Origin: Brevundimonas goettingensis
GTDB lineage: Bacteria > Pseudomonadota > Alphaproteobacteria > Caulobacterales > Caulobacteraceae
DNA length: 64,000 nt
Direction: 5' to 3'
NCBI RefSeq assembly: GCF_017487405.1
Contig: NZ_CP062222.1
Span: 853,001-917,000 of the forward strand
Positions 31,344 through 38,122 of the stretch are shown here, one piece after another. Positions within the stretch are counted from its first letter, which is position 1. Each line of letters opens with the position of its first letter. The notes beneath the pieces are model-generated. The model worked only from the letters and a program-made list of their open reading frames with translations, did no database searches and had not been told where the DNA came from. Made by a program: the position numbers and the translations under genes.

Positions 31344-33715
31344 AGGAACCTCCTCTGGTCATGGAAGGGATCGCGCCACAGCGCGTAGTCGTCGCCGAGC
31401 TCGGCGCGGAGGCGGTCGAGGAGGGCGGTGGTTTCGGTGCGGCCGGACAGGACCGACAGGGCATCGTCCATGCCGCTCAGGTCCAGTTCCACGACCACGC
31501 TGTCGTGGCCCTGCTTGACCAGGAAACGGTGCGACTCGGGGGTCAGGACCTCACGCACCAGTCGGAATTCCTCCTGGGTGAGGCCGAAGCCGTCGATGTA
31601 GTCGCGCGCCTGGCCGTGGGCGTTGGGCAGGAAGATCTTGGTCGCGCACTGTTCGAGGATGGCGTGGGCGATCGGGGAGCGCAGGGCGTCAGCCGGAGAC
31701 TGGGTGCCGAACACCATCAGGGCGTTCTGCTTGCGCCAGGTCTTGAGCCCGTCCTGGGCCAGTTCCGTGAAGGCCGGGTCGCCCAGCACCTTCCAGAACT
31801 CGTCGATGTCGAGGACGAGACGGCGGCCGTCGACCCGCTCGGCGATGCGGTGGAACAGATACAACATCGCTGGCGTACGGACCTCGTCGTGGTCGAGGAC
31901 CTGGGTGATGTCGAAGCCGGCGAAGCGGGCCTCCAGGCTGAGGGCGTCCTCGTCATTGTCGAGGACCCAGCCGAGGGGACCGCCCCTTTGCCAACGCTCC
32001 AGCCGCGCGCCCACGCCGCCGGCGTCGCCCTGGCCGAGGAGGCTGCGCAGGGCGGCGATGGATCGCCGCTCTCGCGGCAGGGCCTCCAGCGCGGCCACGC
32101 CCTGATCGATGGCGCGGGCCTGGGGCACCGTCAGGGTCTCGTCCGGCCGGGCGACGAGGGTCCGGACCAGGCGGACGAGGAACGCGCGGTTGGCGGGGCT
32201 GGGGGTGAGGGCCTTGAACGGGGCGAAGCCGGTCGGTTCGCCGTTGCGCAGGGCGAGATAGGTCCCGCCGCAGGCGCGGACGAAGATCTCGGCACCCCGG
32301 TCCTTGTCGATGAACAGTTGCTGGGCGTCGAACCGCTCCAGCTGCGCCAGCATGAAGTTCTGGACCACAGTCTTGCCCGACCCCGAAGGCCCGCAGATGA
32401 AGGTGTGGCCGAGATCGCCGACATGGAAGTTGAACCAGAAGGGCGAGCCGGCCGTGGTGCGCAGCACGGCGACGGCGTCGCCCCAATGGTTGCCGCGCGC
32501 CTTGCCCACCGGATGGGCGTGGAAGGGCGCCAGGGCCGCGAAATTGCGCGAGGTGATCGCGGCCGGCCGGGTGCGGCGGGCGAAGGCCCCGGGGAACTGG
32601 GACCAGAAGGCCGCTTCCAGGCCGAGATCCTCGCGCGCCACGACGAGGCCGGAGTCCGCGAGGATGGCGCGGGCCTTGGACAGATAGTCGGCCAATGCGG
32701 TCGGGGTATCCCCATGGACGAGGATCGAGGCCTGGTGCTCGCCCATGACGAAGCGGTTGCTCACGAGATCGTCGAGCGCGTCCGACAGGCCGGTGATCTG
32801 CGAGGCCGCGCGGTCCCGCGCCGAGACCATCTGGTTCTGCTTGCGCTCCATCACGGCGCGGGCCGAGGCCTTGGACAGGAAGGCGAAGGACTGGCTGATC
32901 ACGAAGCCGAACCGGACGCTCAGCAGTTCGTCCCACAGCCCGGGCCGGGTCGTGGCCGGGTATTCCTTGACGGCCAGGACGCCGGCGTAGCGCGCCTCGG
33001 CGGCGTCCCGCAGCTCGAGCGTCTCGCGCCCGAAGATGGCGCGCACGGTGTAGACTGCCGAACCGAGGTGGCCGAACACGATCGGGACCGACGACCGGCG
33101 CCCGGTCAGGACCAGCCGCATGACCTCCATCGGCTCGGAGAACCACAGGCCGCCGCGTTCGTAGAGGCCGAGCCGGCGCGGCGCATAGCGCCCGAGGTAC
33201 TGGACCAGGTCGCGCCCGGCCTCCTCGATCCGCTGGATATGGGCCAACTCGACCTCGGCGTCGTTGCGGCGCGACGCCCTCAGACGTTTGGCGAGCGCCG
33301 CGGCGCGATCGCCGGCGTCCCGGCCCGGATGCAGCACAAGGGTGACGAACAGCTCATTGATCCAGAGCCGCCGTCCCGCGACACGGTCATCGTAAAGGGC
33401 GCCGAGCTCCCCGGCGAAGGCCGAGCGGAAGCCGGCGGATCGCTCGATCTCGACCGGGCGCCGCACCACATGGTGCCAGACCGCCAGACGGTCGTCGGCG
33501 AGATTGCGCCAGGCCTGGTTGAGTTTGACGTGCCAGTCGTTGAGGTCCCGGGCGTCAGCGGTCTCGAAGCTGGCGCCGTCGACCTGGAACACCATCATCA
33601 GGGCGCCGCTGTCGAGCGCCACCACATGGTCCGAGACGTGACGGGCGTAGGGCAGGTGCGGGCGGGCGTCGGCCTCGCGCCGCAGCCGCGCGGGAGGAAC
33701 GCCGCCCTCAGCCAC
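31340..33715 (-). CDS. virB4: VirB4 secretion ATPase
   Basis: 791 residues from GTG 33715, a start that overlaps the end of virB3. N-terminal CagE/TrbE/VirB domain (HVVALDSGALMMVFQVDG; LWINELFVTLVLHP) and a C-terminal ATPase with Walker A FICGPSGSGKTVVQNF and Walker B RRLVLDIDEFWKVLGD. VirB4 energises pilus assembly and substrate transfer. The longer upstream open frame lacks homology and was not used. Confidence 0.93.
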   Translation of the reverse strand: MAEGGVPPARLRREADARPHLPYARHVSDHVVALDSGALMMVFQVDGASFETADARDLNDWHVKLNQAWRNLADDRLAVWHHVVRRPVEIERSAGFRSAFAGELGALYDDRVAGRRLWINELFVTLVLHPGRDAGDRAAALAKRLRASRRNDAEVELAHIQRIEEAGRDLVQYLGRYAPRRLGLYERGGLWFSEPMEVMRLVLTGRRSSVPIVFGHLGSAVYTVRAIFGRETLELRDAAEARYAGVLAVKEYPATTRPGLWDELLSVRFGFVISQSFAFLSKASARAVMERKQNQMVSARDRAASQITGLSDALDDLVSNRFVMGEHQASILVHGDTPTALADYLSKARAILADSGLVVAREDLGLEAAFWSQFPGAFARRTRPAAITSRNFAALAPFHAHPVGKARGNHWGDAVAVLRTTAGSPFWFNFHVGDLGHTFICGPSGSGKTVVQNFMLAQLERFDAQQLFIDKDRGAEIFVRACGGTYLALRNGEPTGFAPFKALTPSPANRAFLVRLVRTLVARPDETLTVPQARAIDQGVAALEALPRERRSIAALRSLLGQGDAGGVGARLERWQRGGPLGWVLDNDEDALSLEARFAGFDITQVLDHDEVRTPAMLYLFHRIAERVDGRRLVLDIDEFWKVLGDPAFTELAQDGLKTWRKQNALMVFGTQSPADALRSPIAHAILEQCATKIFLPNAHGQARDYIDGFGLTQEEFRLVREVLTPESHRFLVKQGHDSVVVELDLSGMDDALSVLSGRTETTALLDRLRAELGDDYALWRDPFHDQRRFL

Positions 33716-34043
33716 GGGACAGCTCCGCCAGACAATAACGGCGGACGAGGGGGAGGGGCGTCGCCGAGCTCCCGCCCCAGAGCGCCGCGTTGCGTGACCG
33801 GCCCTTGGTGTCGACATAGACGAAGAGCAGCCGGAAGGCGTTGTGGTCGGCCCGGCAGATCGCCCGGAACACCAGGTGCAGGGCCGGGGCGACTAGGAGG
33901 TAGAGGAGGCTGCCGCCGACGAGGAAGACGACGCCCGACACGATGACGTTGACGCCCATCGCCTCCATGGGCACGCCGAGGATCATCGCCGGACGCGTGC
34001 AGGCCAGGAACAGCGGATCCTCGGTCAGACGTTCGTCAGCCAT
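33708..34043 (-). CDS. virB3: VirB3 inner-membrane protein
   Basis: 111 residues. LTEDPLFLACTRPAMILGVP is the classic VirB3 N-terminus, followed by two adjacent membrane helices. It works with VirB4 and VirB6. Overlaps virB4 and the 60-residue protein by 8 bp each, indicating translational coupling. Confidence 0.9.
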   Translation of the reverse strand: MADERLTEDPLFLACTRPAMILGVPMEAMGVNVIVSGVVFLVGGSLLYLLVAPALHLVFRAICRADHNAFRLLFVYVDTKGRSRNAALWGGSSATPLPLVRRYCLAELSRG

Positions 34044-34218
34044 GGGGCCCTCCCGCCGACAGGCGCGACAGGGCCAGGCCGATCGCCAGGCCCGAGCCGA
34101 GACCGGCGAGGATCTGGGCGAACCGCTTGGGCGAGATCAGCTTCAGGCCGAGCATCAGACACAGGGCGAGAAAGGCCGACGCCGACCCGATCCACAGCCA
34201 AGGCGCGGCGACCGTCAT
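34036..34218 (-). CDS. small hydrophobic protein between virB2 and virB3
   Basis: 60 residues from the ATG at 34218, which overlaps the virB2 stop (TGATG). Two hydrophobic helices (WLWIGSASAFLALCLMLGL and ILAGLGSGLAIGLALSRL) separated by KLISPKRFAQ. An extra small membrane gene between virB2 and virB3 is unusual in the canonical operon. It may be a pilin chaperone or channel component; the family is not recognised. Confidence 0.65.
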   Translation of the reverse strand: MTVAAPWLWIGSASAFLALCLMLGLKLISPKRFAQILAGLGSGLAIGLALSRLSAGGPHG

Positions 34219-34529
34219 CAGGCGCCGCCCGTGATCAGATTGACGATCTCGGCCGCGCCGAAGACCACGACGATGCCGAGCACGACGATCGCCGCCCGGC
34301 GCAGGTCGAACAGGCCGAACATCCACAGGATGCCGACGACCACGACCGCCAGCACTGCCAGCAGACGGGCCGTGTTGCCCGTGAGCATGTCGACGACGTT
34401 CTGCAGCAGGCCTTCGACGTTGGCCGAGGCGAGCGCCGGCTGCGCCGACAGACAGGTGGCGGCCAGCGCGATGCAGGCCGCAGCGCCGGCGTGACGCGGG
34501 AAGGGTGAAAGGGTCAGGGGGCGAAACAT
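34218..34529 (-). CDS. virB2: VirB2 major pilin
   Basis: 103 residues. A long signal peptide (to about residue 35, SAQPALA) is followed by two hydrophobic helices, LLAVLAVVVVGILWMFGLFD and AIVVLGIVVVFGAAEIVNLI, the normal VirB2 prepilin layout. It forms the conjugative pilus after processing. Confidence 0.88.
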   Translation of the reverse strand: MFRPLTLSPFPRHAGAAACIALAATCLSAQPALASANVEGLLQNVVDMLTGNTARLLAVLAVVVVGILWMFGLFDLRRAAIVVLGIVVVFGAAEIVNLITGGA

Positions 34530-35149
34530 CAGTGGCTCCGGTCGACGAAAGTGGAAAAGGCGACCCGCACGGGCCCGCGCGCGAACACGTCCCAAGCGGC
34601 AGGCGGGGCGTTCGGGGGCGGCGGTTCGGGAAGGCGCGCGTCGGACGGCTCGACGACGGTCGCTGAAAGCGGTCCGGCCAGGTTCAAGGCGACGGCCGCC
34701 TGCTCGACCCTGGCGACGTAGCCGTTGCGGAATCCCCGCCGGGCGTCGCCGGTGTTGTAGCGGGACAGGGCGACGCGCAGGGCGGACTGACGATGCGCCG
34801 GAGTCTCGCCGACGGGCCGGTAGCCCGCGCGAAGGACCGTCGCCGCGGCCCGCAGGTTGAGGCAAGGATCGAAGGTGTCTTCGACCGTCAGGCCCAGCCA
34901 GCCGAGGTTGTCGCTGTTGATCTGGGCCAGCCCGAGATCGAGGTTGGCGCCGCGGCTCAGGAGACGACGGGCCGTCGTCGCGGCCTCCGTCGCGTTGCGC
35001 GATCGAGCGGGACGGGCGCCGTTGCGATTGACGCCGATGGCCAAGGGATCGAACCGGCTCTCGACGTGCGCGATCGCCGCAAGGGTCTGCGGCGCCACCG
35101 AAGGCGCGCAGCTTTGCGAGAGGGCGAGAACGAACGCGAGGTCGAGCAT
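34529..35149 (-). CDS. virB1: VirB1 lytic transglycosylase
   Basis: 206 residues from the ATG at 35149 with GGAGG upstream; a start at 35179 is possible. SLT-fold motifs: AAIAHVESRFDPLAIGVN with the catalytic Glu, then GANLDLGLAQINSDNLGW and LSRYNTGD. It opens the peptidoglycan for secretion-system assembly. First gene of the virB operon, overlapping virB2 by 1 bp. Confidence 0.9.
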   Translation of the reverse strand: MLDLAFVLALSQSCAPSVAPQTLAAIAHVESRFDPLAIGVNRNGARPARSRNATEAATTARRLLSRGANLDLGLAQINSDNLGWLGLTVEDTFDPCLNLRAAATVLRAGYRPVGETPAHRQSALRVALSRYNTGDARRGFRNGYVARVEQAAVALNLAGPLSATVVEPSDARLPEPPPPNAPPAAWDVFARGPVRVAFSTFVDRSH

Positions 35150-35224
35150 GGGGGCCTCCAGGAACCGCCGCCATCCCATCGGATCAGGCCGGCGGCGGCG
35201 ACCCGCGAGCGCCCCGTGGGAGAT

Positions 35225-35515
35225 CTACGGTAGGAAACTGCGGGGTTCAGCGGCGCGTCGGGCGGCCACCGCCAGGCAGGCGACGGCCTGGATGCGCGTT
35301 CGCACGCCGAGGACGCTGCAGGCCGCCATGAGATGCTCATCGACCGTCCTGGGGGAGAGTCCGAGCCGTTCGCCGATGCCGGATGAGGTCAATCCTGTGG
35401 CGGCGAGTTGCAGGCATTCGCGCTGCCGATCGGTCAGGGCCTCGAGCCCCGGGGTGGATGACGCAGTGGGAAGGGAGGTGCGCGCTTTCATCACCGAATC
35501 CAGCCGGGAAATCAC
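35225..35515 (-). CDS. HTH-only LuxR-family regulator (paralogue 1)
   Basis: 96 residues from GTG 35515 (an ATG at 35491 is possible). It is almost only a LuxR-type HTH: LTDRQRECLQLAATGLTSSG and LGLSPRTVDEHLMAACSVLG, ending VRTRIQAVACLAV. There is no receiver or ligand domain. The segment GLSPRTVD...AC..LGVRTRI.AVA is shared with the 80-residue protein at 47166. It lies directly upstream of virB1 and could regulate conjugation. Confidence 0.75.
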   Translation of the reverse strand: MISRLDSVMKARTSLPTASSTPGLEALTDRQRECLQLAATGLTSSGIGERLGLSPRTVDEHLMAACSVLGVRTRIQAVACLAVAARRAAEPRSFLP

Positions 35516-35583
35516 TGCCGCGCGCCAGTCCGGGACCTTCCCACCGTGACTCTACGACCGGGGCGGGGCGCCGGCAGGCGGTC

Positions 35584-36081
35584 TCAGCCGCCGTTGTTGG
35601 TCCCGCTGTCCTCTCGATCGGGCGCTAACAGTCTGCTCCGCCGTTGCTCGAGCCACGCGTCTGCCTCGGTGTCGCGCTTGACGGACTGATCCGCGAGATC
35701 CCTGAACATCCTGGTGAAGGTGTTGATGATCGGCCGGGCGTCGAGATCAGCTATGGCGTCCCCGGCTTCCTCGTCGAATTCCTGCAGCGCCACGGCGAGG
35801 ATGGTCGCCAGTTTGTTGTCGGCGCACCGCAAGGCGAAGGCGGGGGACCCGAGAGCGAGGGCCGCGAGAATTCCGTGCGGATCGCTGTTCGTGACCTCGG
35901 CGAAGCGGTGAATGCGTTCGATGTTGATTCGCCCCGCACCGGACTCGAAATGCTCGTAGGACCGAAGCGCCATGTTCATGGCCTGAGCGACGTCGATCGA
36001 CCGCATGCGCCGGTGAGAGCGGATCAGGCGCAGGCTCGAGGAGAGCACCGCATTCGTCGACGGGGTGTGCCGGGCGTCCAT
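35584..36081 (-). CDS. XRE-family HTH regulator
   Basis: 165 residues from the ATG at 36081. HTH domain near residues 15-70 (LIRSHRRMRSIDVAQAMNMALRSYEHFESG), followed by a domain with a conserved RCADNKLATILAVALQEFDEEAGDAI helix bundle of unknown function. Such two-part XRE proteins are common on alphaproteobacterial ICEs. Divergent from the GntR gene; the 242-bp gap between them should hold promoters for both. Confidence 0.7.
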   Translation of the reverse strand: MDARHTPSTNAVLSSSLRLIRSHRRMRSIDVAQAMNMALRSYEHFESGAGRINIERIHRFAEVTNSDPHGILAALALGSPAFALRCADNKLATILAVALQEFDEEAGDAIADLDARPIINTFTRMFRDLADQSVKRDTEADAWLEQRRSRLLAPDREDSGTNNGG

Positions 36082-36323
36082 CTCTCGGTTTACTCCCTCG
36101 CCGTCGGCATCACGCGTTACGAACTTAGGTTCACCCCTACAGGTTGAAAAATGACTCAGCCATGCGTCAAATGAAAGTCGATAAAGATCAACAGCATAAA
36201 AGCTGCGGCTATGACGCAAGTTTCTTGCGGACGACAGTATAGACGCCGTCCCGCTGCCGGGCTTCCCCGGTGTGTGGCGACCGCTCGCCTACGGATCGCT
36301 CATGGTCGGTGTGGGAGAGGGCG

Positions 36324-36890
36324 GTGAGACAGCGCGATCCCTTCGGAACGGCGCTCGCCAGTCTGCGGACAGCGATCGAGGACGGTCTGGCGCCCGGCCA
36401 GCATCTGTCGGTGGCCGATATCGCGGCGTCGCTGAACCTCAGCACCAGTCCAGTGCGCGAAGCCCTGTCGCGGCTCTGCGGCGAGGGTCTGATCGAGGAC
36501 CGCCGCGGGCTCGGCTACTTCACGCGGGCGACGCCGCTGGAAGACGTCCTCGGCCTTCTGGATCTCGAGGCCGCGCACATTCGCCTCGCGGCGCGCGGCG
36601 CCGGCCACCCCAGTCCAGCCGAAGCCTCGGATGGCGCCGTCGATGCGTGGATCGGCGAACTGATCGAGGTCTGCGAAAATCAGCCGCTACTGGAGAGTCT
36701 CGCGCGGGTCCGTCGCCGCCTCGCCCCGCTCAGGAGCCTGACCGCTTCCACAGAGGCGCCGGCCGGTCCGCATGAGGGTGACAGTATCGACGCCTACTAC
36801 GCCCGCTGGCGGATCACCGCCGGAACAATCGCCTCGCGCGCGCGTCGGATCGATCCCGACCAGTCAAAGTATACGCGCAATATAGTTTGA
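36324..36890 (+). CDS. GntR-family regulator of the lasso cluster
   Basis: 188 residues from GTG 36324, chosen for GGGAGAGG three bases upstream. N-terminal winged HTH (DPFGTALASLRTAIEDGLAP, LSVADIAASLNLSTSPVREA, LCGEGLIEDRRGLGYF) of the GntR family, with a short helical C-terminal domain. GntR genes are regular members of proteobacterial lasso clusters of the isopeptidase type. It ends 69 bp before the first precursor gene. Confidence 0.82.
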   Translation: MRQRDPFGTALASLRTAIEDGLAPGQHLSVADIAASLNLSTSPVREALSRLCGEGLIEDRRGLGYFTRATPLEDVLGLLDLEAAHIRLAARGAGHPSPAEASDGAVDAWIGELIEVCENQPLLESLARVRRRLAPLRSLTASTEAPAGPHEGDSIDAYYARWRITAGTIASRARRIDPDQSKYTRNIV

Positions 36891-36922
36891 ATCGATTTGC
36901 TTTGGGGTGCTGATGGTCCGTC

Positions 36923-36939
36923 GTCGACCTTTTGTCGAC
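36923..36939. promoter_or_regulatory. paired GTCGAC elements before first precursor gene
   Basis: Two GTCGAC palindromes whose starts are 11 bp apart (about one helical turn), 20 bp before the first lasso precursor gene. Possible GntR binding sites; the promoter itself is not clear in the 69-bp gap. Confidence 0.35.
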
Positions 36940-36959
36940 TTTTCAACGAGGAGACGACC

Positions 36960-37088
36960 ATGACCACCCACCGCACCCCGCGCCTCGTGCGCCTCGGCGC
37001 CGCCCGCGACCTCACGCGCGCGGTCGACGAAGGCGACTACGCCGAGCTGAACACCTCCAAGCTCTACACGATCCCGCCGGGCGCCTGA
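36960..37088 (+). CDS. lasso peptide precursor 1 (Ala1/Glu9 ring)
   Basis: 42 residues, GAGGAGA nine bases upstream. The leader ends in RLGAARDLTR; Thr at position -2 is the standard recognition residue, which places core residue 1 at Ala21. The predicted ring is AVDEGDYAE, closed between Ala1 and Glu9, with the tail LNTSKLYTIPPGA. Ala1 cores are known in the caulonodin group. The bulky Tyr/Leu pair in the tail could act as plug. The product would be a 22-residue threaded peptide. Confidence 0.85.
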   Translation: MTTHRTPRLVRLGAARDLTRAVDEGDYAELNTSKLYTIPPGA

Positions 37089-37094
37089 GCGCGA

Positions 37095-37118
37095 CGTGCC
37101 GTCCTGCGGGGCGGCACG
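37095..37118 (+). terminator. intercistronic hairpin between precursors 1 and 2
   Basis: CGTGCCG / CGGCACG, a perfect 7-bp stem extended by G-C and G-T pairs, located 7 bp after the first precursor stop. Probably an attenuator or mRNA stabiliser that raises precursor-1 transcript relative to downstream genes. Confidence 0.5.
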
Positions 37119-37185
37119 GACGCCCGGTCCGGCCTCGCCCGGTGCGTCCAGTTCAGAGGCCATCATCGAAAAAGGGAGTCTGGCC

Positions 37186-37311
37186 ATGAAGGTCCAGAAC
37201 AAGGGGCGCATCTTGCGGCTGGGCGGCGCTCGCCGCCTGACGCGCGCCGTCGACGAAGGCGACTTCGCCGAGCTCAACTCGCATTTCCGCTGGGAGATGC
37301 CGCCCGAATGA
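37186..37311 (+). CDS. lasso peptide precursor 2 (Ala1/Glu9 ring)
   Basis: 41 residues. The leader RLGGARRLTR again has Thr at -2. Predicted ring AVDEGDFAE (Ala1-Glu9), differing from precursor 1 only by Phe for Tyr at position 7; tail LNSHFRWEMPPE is different and has Phe/Arg/Trp as plug candidates. Clearly a recent duplicate of precursor 1 with a diverged loop and tail. Confidence 0.85.
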   Translation: MKVQNKGRILRLGGARRLTRAVDEGDFAELNSHFRWEMPPE

Positions 37312-37316
37312 GCGGC

Positions 37317-37342
37317 CGGGGTCGTCTTTCGGGGCGACCCCG
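37317..37342 (+). terminator. intercistronic hairpin between precursors 2 and 3
   Basis: CGGGGTCG / CGACCCCG, a perfect 8-bp stem with a 10-nt loop, 5 bp after the second precursor stop. It mirrors the hairpin after precursor 1. Confidence 0.5.
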
Positions 37343-37368
37343 ATCGGCTCCCATTGGAGGAAAAGGTC

Positions 37369-37491
37369 ATGCTGATGCGAAAAACTGCGCGCCTGCTGAT
37401 CCTCGGGTCGGCGCGACGGCTGACCCGCGGCAAGGGCGGCGAGTTCGTCGAGTTGCAGGTGACCCACCGCTACGAGCTTGCGCTCGAATGA
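37369..37491 (+). CDS. lasso peptide precursor 3 (Gly1/Glu8 ring)
   Basis: 40 residues from the ATG at 37369, with TTGGAGG upstream. The leader ILGSARRLTR matches the other two, Thr at -2, but the core begins with Gly: predicted ring GKGGEFVE (Gly1-Glu8) and tail LQVTHRYELALE. It therefore has a different first residue and a ring one residue smaller than precursors 1 and 2. Its stop overlaps the B gene start (ATGA). Confidence 0.82.
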   Translation: MLMRKTARLLILGSARRLTRGKGGEFVELQVTHRYELALE

Positions 37492-38120
37492 GCGAGGAAG
37501 GGCAACTGGCGCAGGGCGTCCACGCCGTTCCGATCGGAGGCGATCTGATCCTGCTGGATCTGGCGGCGGACGACTATCTGCTGTTCCCGAACTGCGGCGA
37601 CGTCGCGGTCGATGGCGAACGCCTGCGCGGACCGATGGACGCCCTGCTGGAGTTGGCGTCCGCAGAGCTGCTGCATTCTGGCCCTGCACGCCCCGCCGGC
37701 GTCACGCCGCCGCCGCTTCCCCTGCGCCGCCTGCCCGAGGTCGCCGGTTCCCGGCCGCGCCTGGGAGAGATCGCCGCGTTCGGCGCGATCTGGGCAGATC
37801 GCGCCGGGCGTCGTCCGACGCTGGCGGGACTGGCGACGGCCTATGCGGACCGGACCGGACGGCGCGATGACCTTGAGGCGATCTCGGCGCGCGCGGAGAC
37901 CTTCTTCCAGCTTCTGCCCTTTGCGCCCCGAACCGGCGCATGCCTGTTCCAGGCCGAGCTGCTGTTGCGCTTCCTCAACGCCAAGGGCCTCGACGCCGAC
38001 TGGGTGTTCGGCGTCCGCGCCTGGCCGTTCCTGGCCCATTGCTGGCTGCAGGTCGACGACGTCTGCGTCAGCCAGTCCGCGGAAACGCTCAGCCATTTCC
38101 ATCCCATTCTGGTGATCTGA
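37488..38120 (+). CDS. lasso B protein: RRE plus leader peptidase
   Basis: 210 residues. Residues 1-85 form a PqqD-like RiPP recognition element (HAVPIGGDLILLDLAADDYLLF) and residues 95-210 the transglutaminase-like cysteine protease. The likely triad is Cys152 (TGACLFQAELLLRFL), His184 (FLAHCWLQVDD) and the following Asp190/191. It binds the leader and cuts after Arg20 to free the core. Proteobacterial B proteins are usually such a fusion. Overlaps precursor 3 by 4 bp and is followed after 2 bp by the cyclase. Confidence 0.9.
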   Translation: MSEEGQLAQGVHAVPIGGDLILLDLAADDYLLFPNCGDVAVDGERLRGPMDALLELASAELLHSGPARPAGVTPPPLPLRRLPEVAGSRPRLGEIAAFGAIWADRAGRRPTLAGLATAYADRTGRRDDLEAISARAETFFQLLPFAPRTGACLFQAELLLRFLNAKGLDADWVFGVRAWPFLAHCWLQVDDVCVSQSAETLSHFHPILVI

Positions 38121-38122
38121 GG

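Noticed and set aside
31361..33946. 861-codon open frame on the plus strand opposite virB4
   Set aside because: Antisense shadow of a GC-rich gene: low-complexity Gly/Glu/Arg composition and no domain, while virB4 on the other strand is unmistakable.
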